Source: Ruegeria_C sp041537905 (GTDB taxonomy: Bacteria; Pseudomonadota; Alphaproteobacteria; Rhodobacterales; Rhodobacteraceae). From it: a DNA stretch of 64,000 nucleotides. Below are positions 63,269 to 64,000 of this stretch, in pieces. Made by a program: the position numbers and the translations under genes. Positions within the stretch are counted from its first letter, which is position 1; each line of letters begins with the position of its first letter. The stretch is taken from assembly GCF_041537905.1 (NCBI RefSeq), contig NZ_JBGRUO010000025.1, positions 14,727-78,726 of the forward strand, written 5' to 3'. The notes under the pieces were generated by a model, which made no database searches, was not told the origin of the DNA, and saw only the letters and a list, made by a program, of their open reading frames with translations.

Positions 63269-63802
63269 CTAGTCGACTATTCCAACTGGCGGCAGCAGTT
63301 GAACGCCGCCCTTCGACGGTTCATCAGGAAGTATTTGCCACTCGGGTAACGGTTTGACGACCGGGGGATCGAGCACCACGACGGGATATTCTTCAACCCA
63401 ATAACCGCCCCACTCTACGCCACACTTAGCAAGTGCCGAAACGACATCTGGCGGCACAAAGCTAGAACCAAAAACCAACAGATCATCATTTTGGTCTCTT
63501 GTTTCATAGGCGATCCATTTACCAGCCGCGATATCCAGAAGCGCCGCCCAAGTACCGTGATAACCAAGCCTTCGACCAGTGACAAAGAAATAGCCATCGG
63601 CTAATCGAACTAACTCGTGCTCATAGGGGAGTTCGAGGACTGCTTGCGAAAGCTCCCACTGGGCCTCATGCAAAGGTTCTGCATGGCCGTTCAGCGAGTT
63701 GATGCATGATACTATATCGACCGCCGCATCTGCCTTATCGGCAAGCACTGGTGATGACGGTAAGAGAATAGCGGCTGCTAGAGCCAAAGCGAACTTCTTC
63801 AT
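63269..63802 (-). CDS. Secreted hypothetical protein
   Basis: A 177-residue protein with a signal peptide (1-21, ending VLA). The mature part has two Cys (in SCINSLNGHAEPLHEAQW and ALAKCGVEWGGYW) and a Pro-rich end. No family recognised. GAGGGG precedes the ATG. The gene is less GC-rich than its neighbours. Confidence 0.65.
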   Translation of the reverse strand: MKKFALALAAAILLPSSPVLADKADAAVDIVSCINSLNGHAEPLHEAQWELSQAVLELPYEHELVRLADGYFFVTGRRLGYHGTWAALLDIAAGKWIAYETRDQNDDLLVFGSSFVPPDVVSALAKCGVEWGGYWVEEYPVVVLDPPVVKPLPEWQILPDEPSKGGVQLLPPVGIVD

Positions 63803-63949
63803 CCCCTCGATGTAGTCATATCAACAAATCTTGCTAGTGCGCTCGTATTGTAACTTTGGGCTCACGCACTAAATCGCTCCGCGATATGGGCTCTGTTTGG
63901 CGTGAGTTGTGCTTACGCGGGATATGTTTCGCGGTTTGTTGAGTTGGGA

Positions 63950-64000
63950 GTTTCCTGTTGATCGAGGTGATTTTGCCTCGATTGACAGAGGGTTTTCCCA
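63950..64000. other. Right edge: inverted repeat, no gene seen
   Basis: An inverted repeat ATCGAGG/CCTCGAT (about 63960-63982) lies in a 200-base stretch upstream of the last hypothetical gene. Nothing more can be said because the window ends. Confidence 0.3.

Noticed and set aside
63880..64000. Possible end of an insertion sequence at the right edge
   Set aside because: A GGGCTCTGTTTGG-like start and one hairpin are not enough; no transposase frame is visible before the window ends.

Overview
The window looks like chromosomal DNA of a marine Rhodobacterales (Roseobacter-group) alphaproteobacterium. The evidence is a GC-rich genome with dense operons, a DMSP demethylase gene (dmdA) next to acuI, a trgA/trgB/cysK tellurite-type locus, a circularly permuted two-piece tmRNA gene, an alphaproteobacterial SspB, and an RNase E with an acidic insertion in its S1 domain. 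No phage, IS element, rRNA or CRISPR array was seen. One tRNA (Ser-GGA) is present. All functional calls are by recognition of protein families and motifs, without database searches.

Layout. 1-3687: the tail of a peptide-type ABC transporter operon (two permeases, two ATPases). 3826-8868: a Tat-exported PhoX phosphatase, an MprF-like lysyl-lipid synthase/flippase and a DUF202 protein. 9025-10726: two small divergent genes encoding NHLP-type RiPP precursor-like peptides, then a GYD-domain protein. 10900-15126 (minus): an operon of DUF3302 protein, HlyD-type fusion protein, NodT-type outer-membrane factor and a SABATH-like carboxyl methyltransferase. 15383-19979: an arsenic island with a divergent MFS gene, an ArsR-ArsC fusion, a GAPDH and ArsJ, which together fit arsenate export as 1-arseno-3-phosphoglycerate. 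20240-20956: a secreted SH3 protein with a His/Gly repeat tail.

21279-31302: tRNA-Ser, a nuclease-family protein, an MscS-type channel, cysK, a methyltransferase, trgB, trgA, cfa and a photolyase. 31352-38827: a class V aminotransferase-like enzyme, a VOC protein, acuI, dmdA, a DinB/DUF1326/DUF2182 cluster, a GntR-FCD regulator and TenA. 39289-42879: permuted ssrA, an NTF2-like protein, a rhodanese-ChrB fusion with ChrA, and SspB. 42892-48306: a secreted hypothetical protein, fumC, a Hint-domain protein, two small proteins, and a TetR-YciI-Tag unit preceded by two tandem operator-like palindromes.

48392-64000 is mostly minus strand: class I fructose-bisphosphate aldolase, a P450 coupled to a hydrolase, CcdA opposite a TusA-like protein, RNase E, a DctB/DctD two-component pair in which DctD lacks the sigma-54 GAFTGA loop, then purQ, purS, marC, a hypothetical protein, purC and a secreted hypothetical protein. 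The best leads for undescribed biology are the orphan RiPP-like precursor pair, the GAFTGA-less DctD, and the efflux/SABATH methyltransferase operon.
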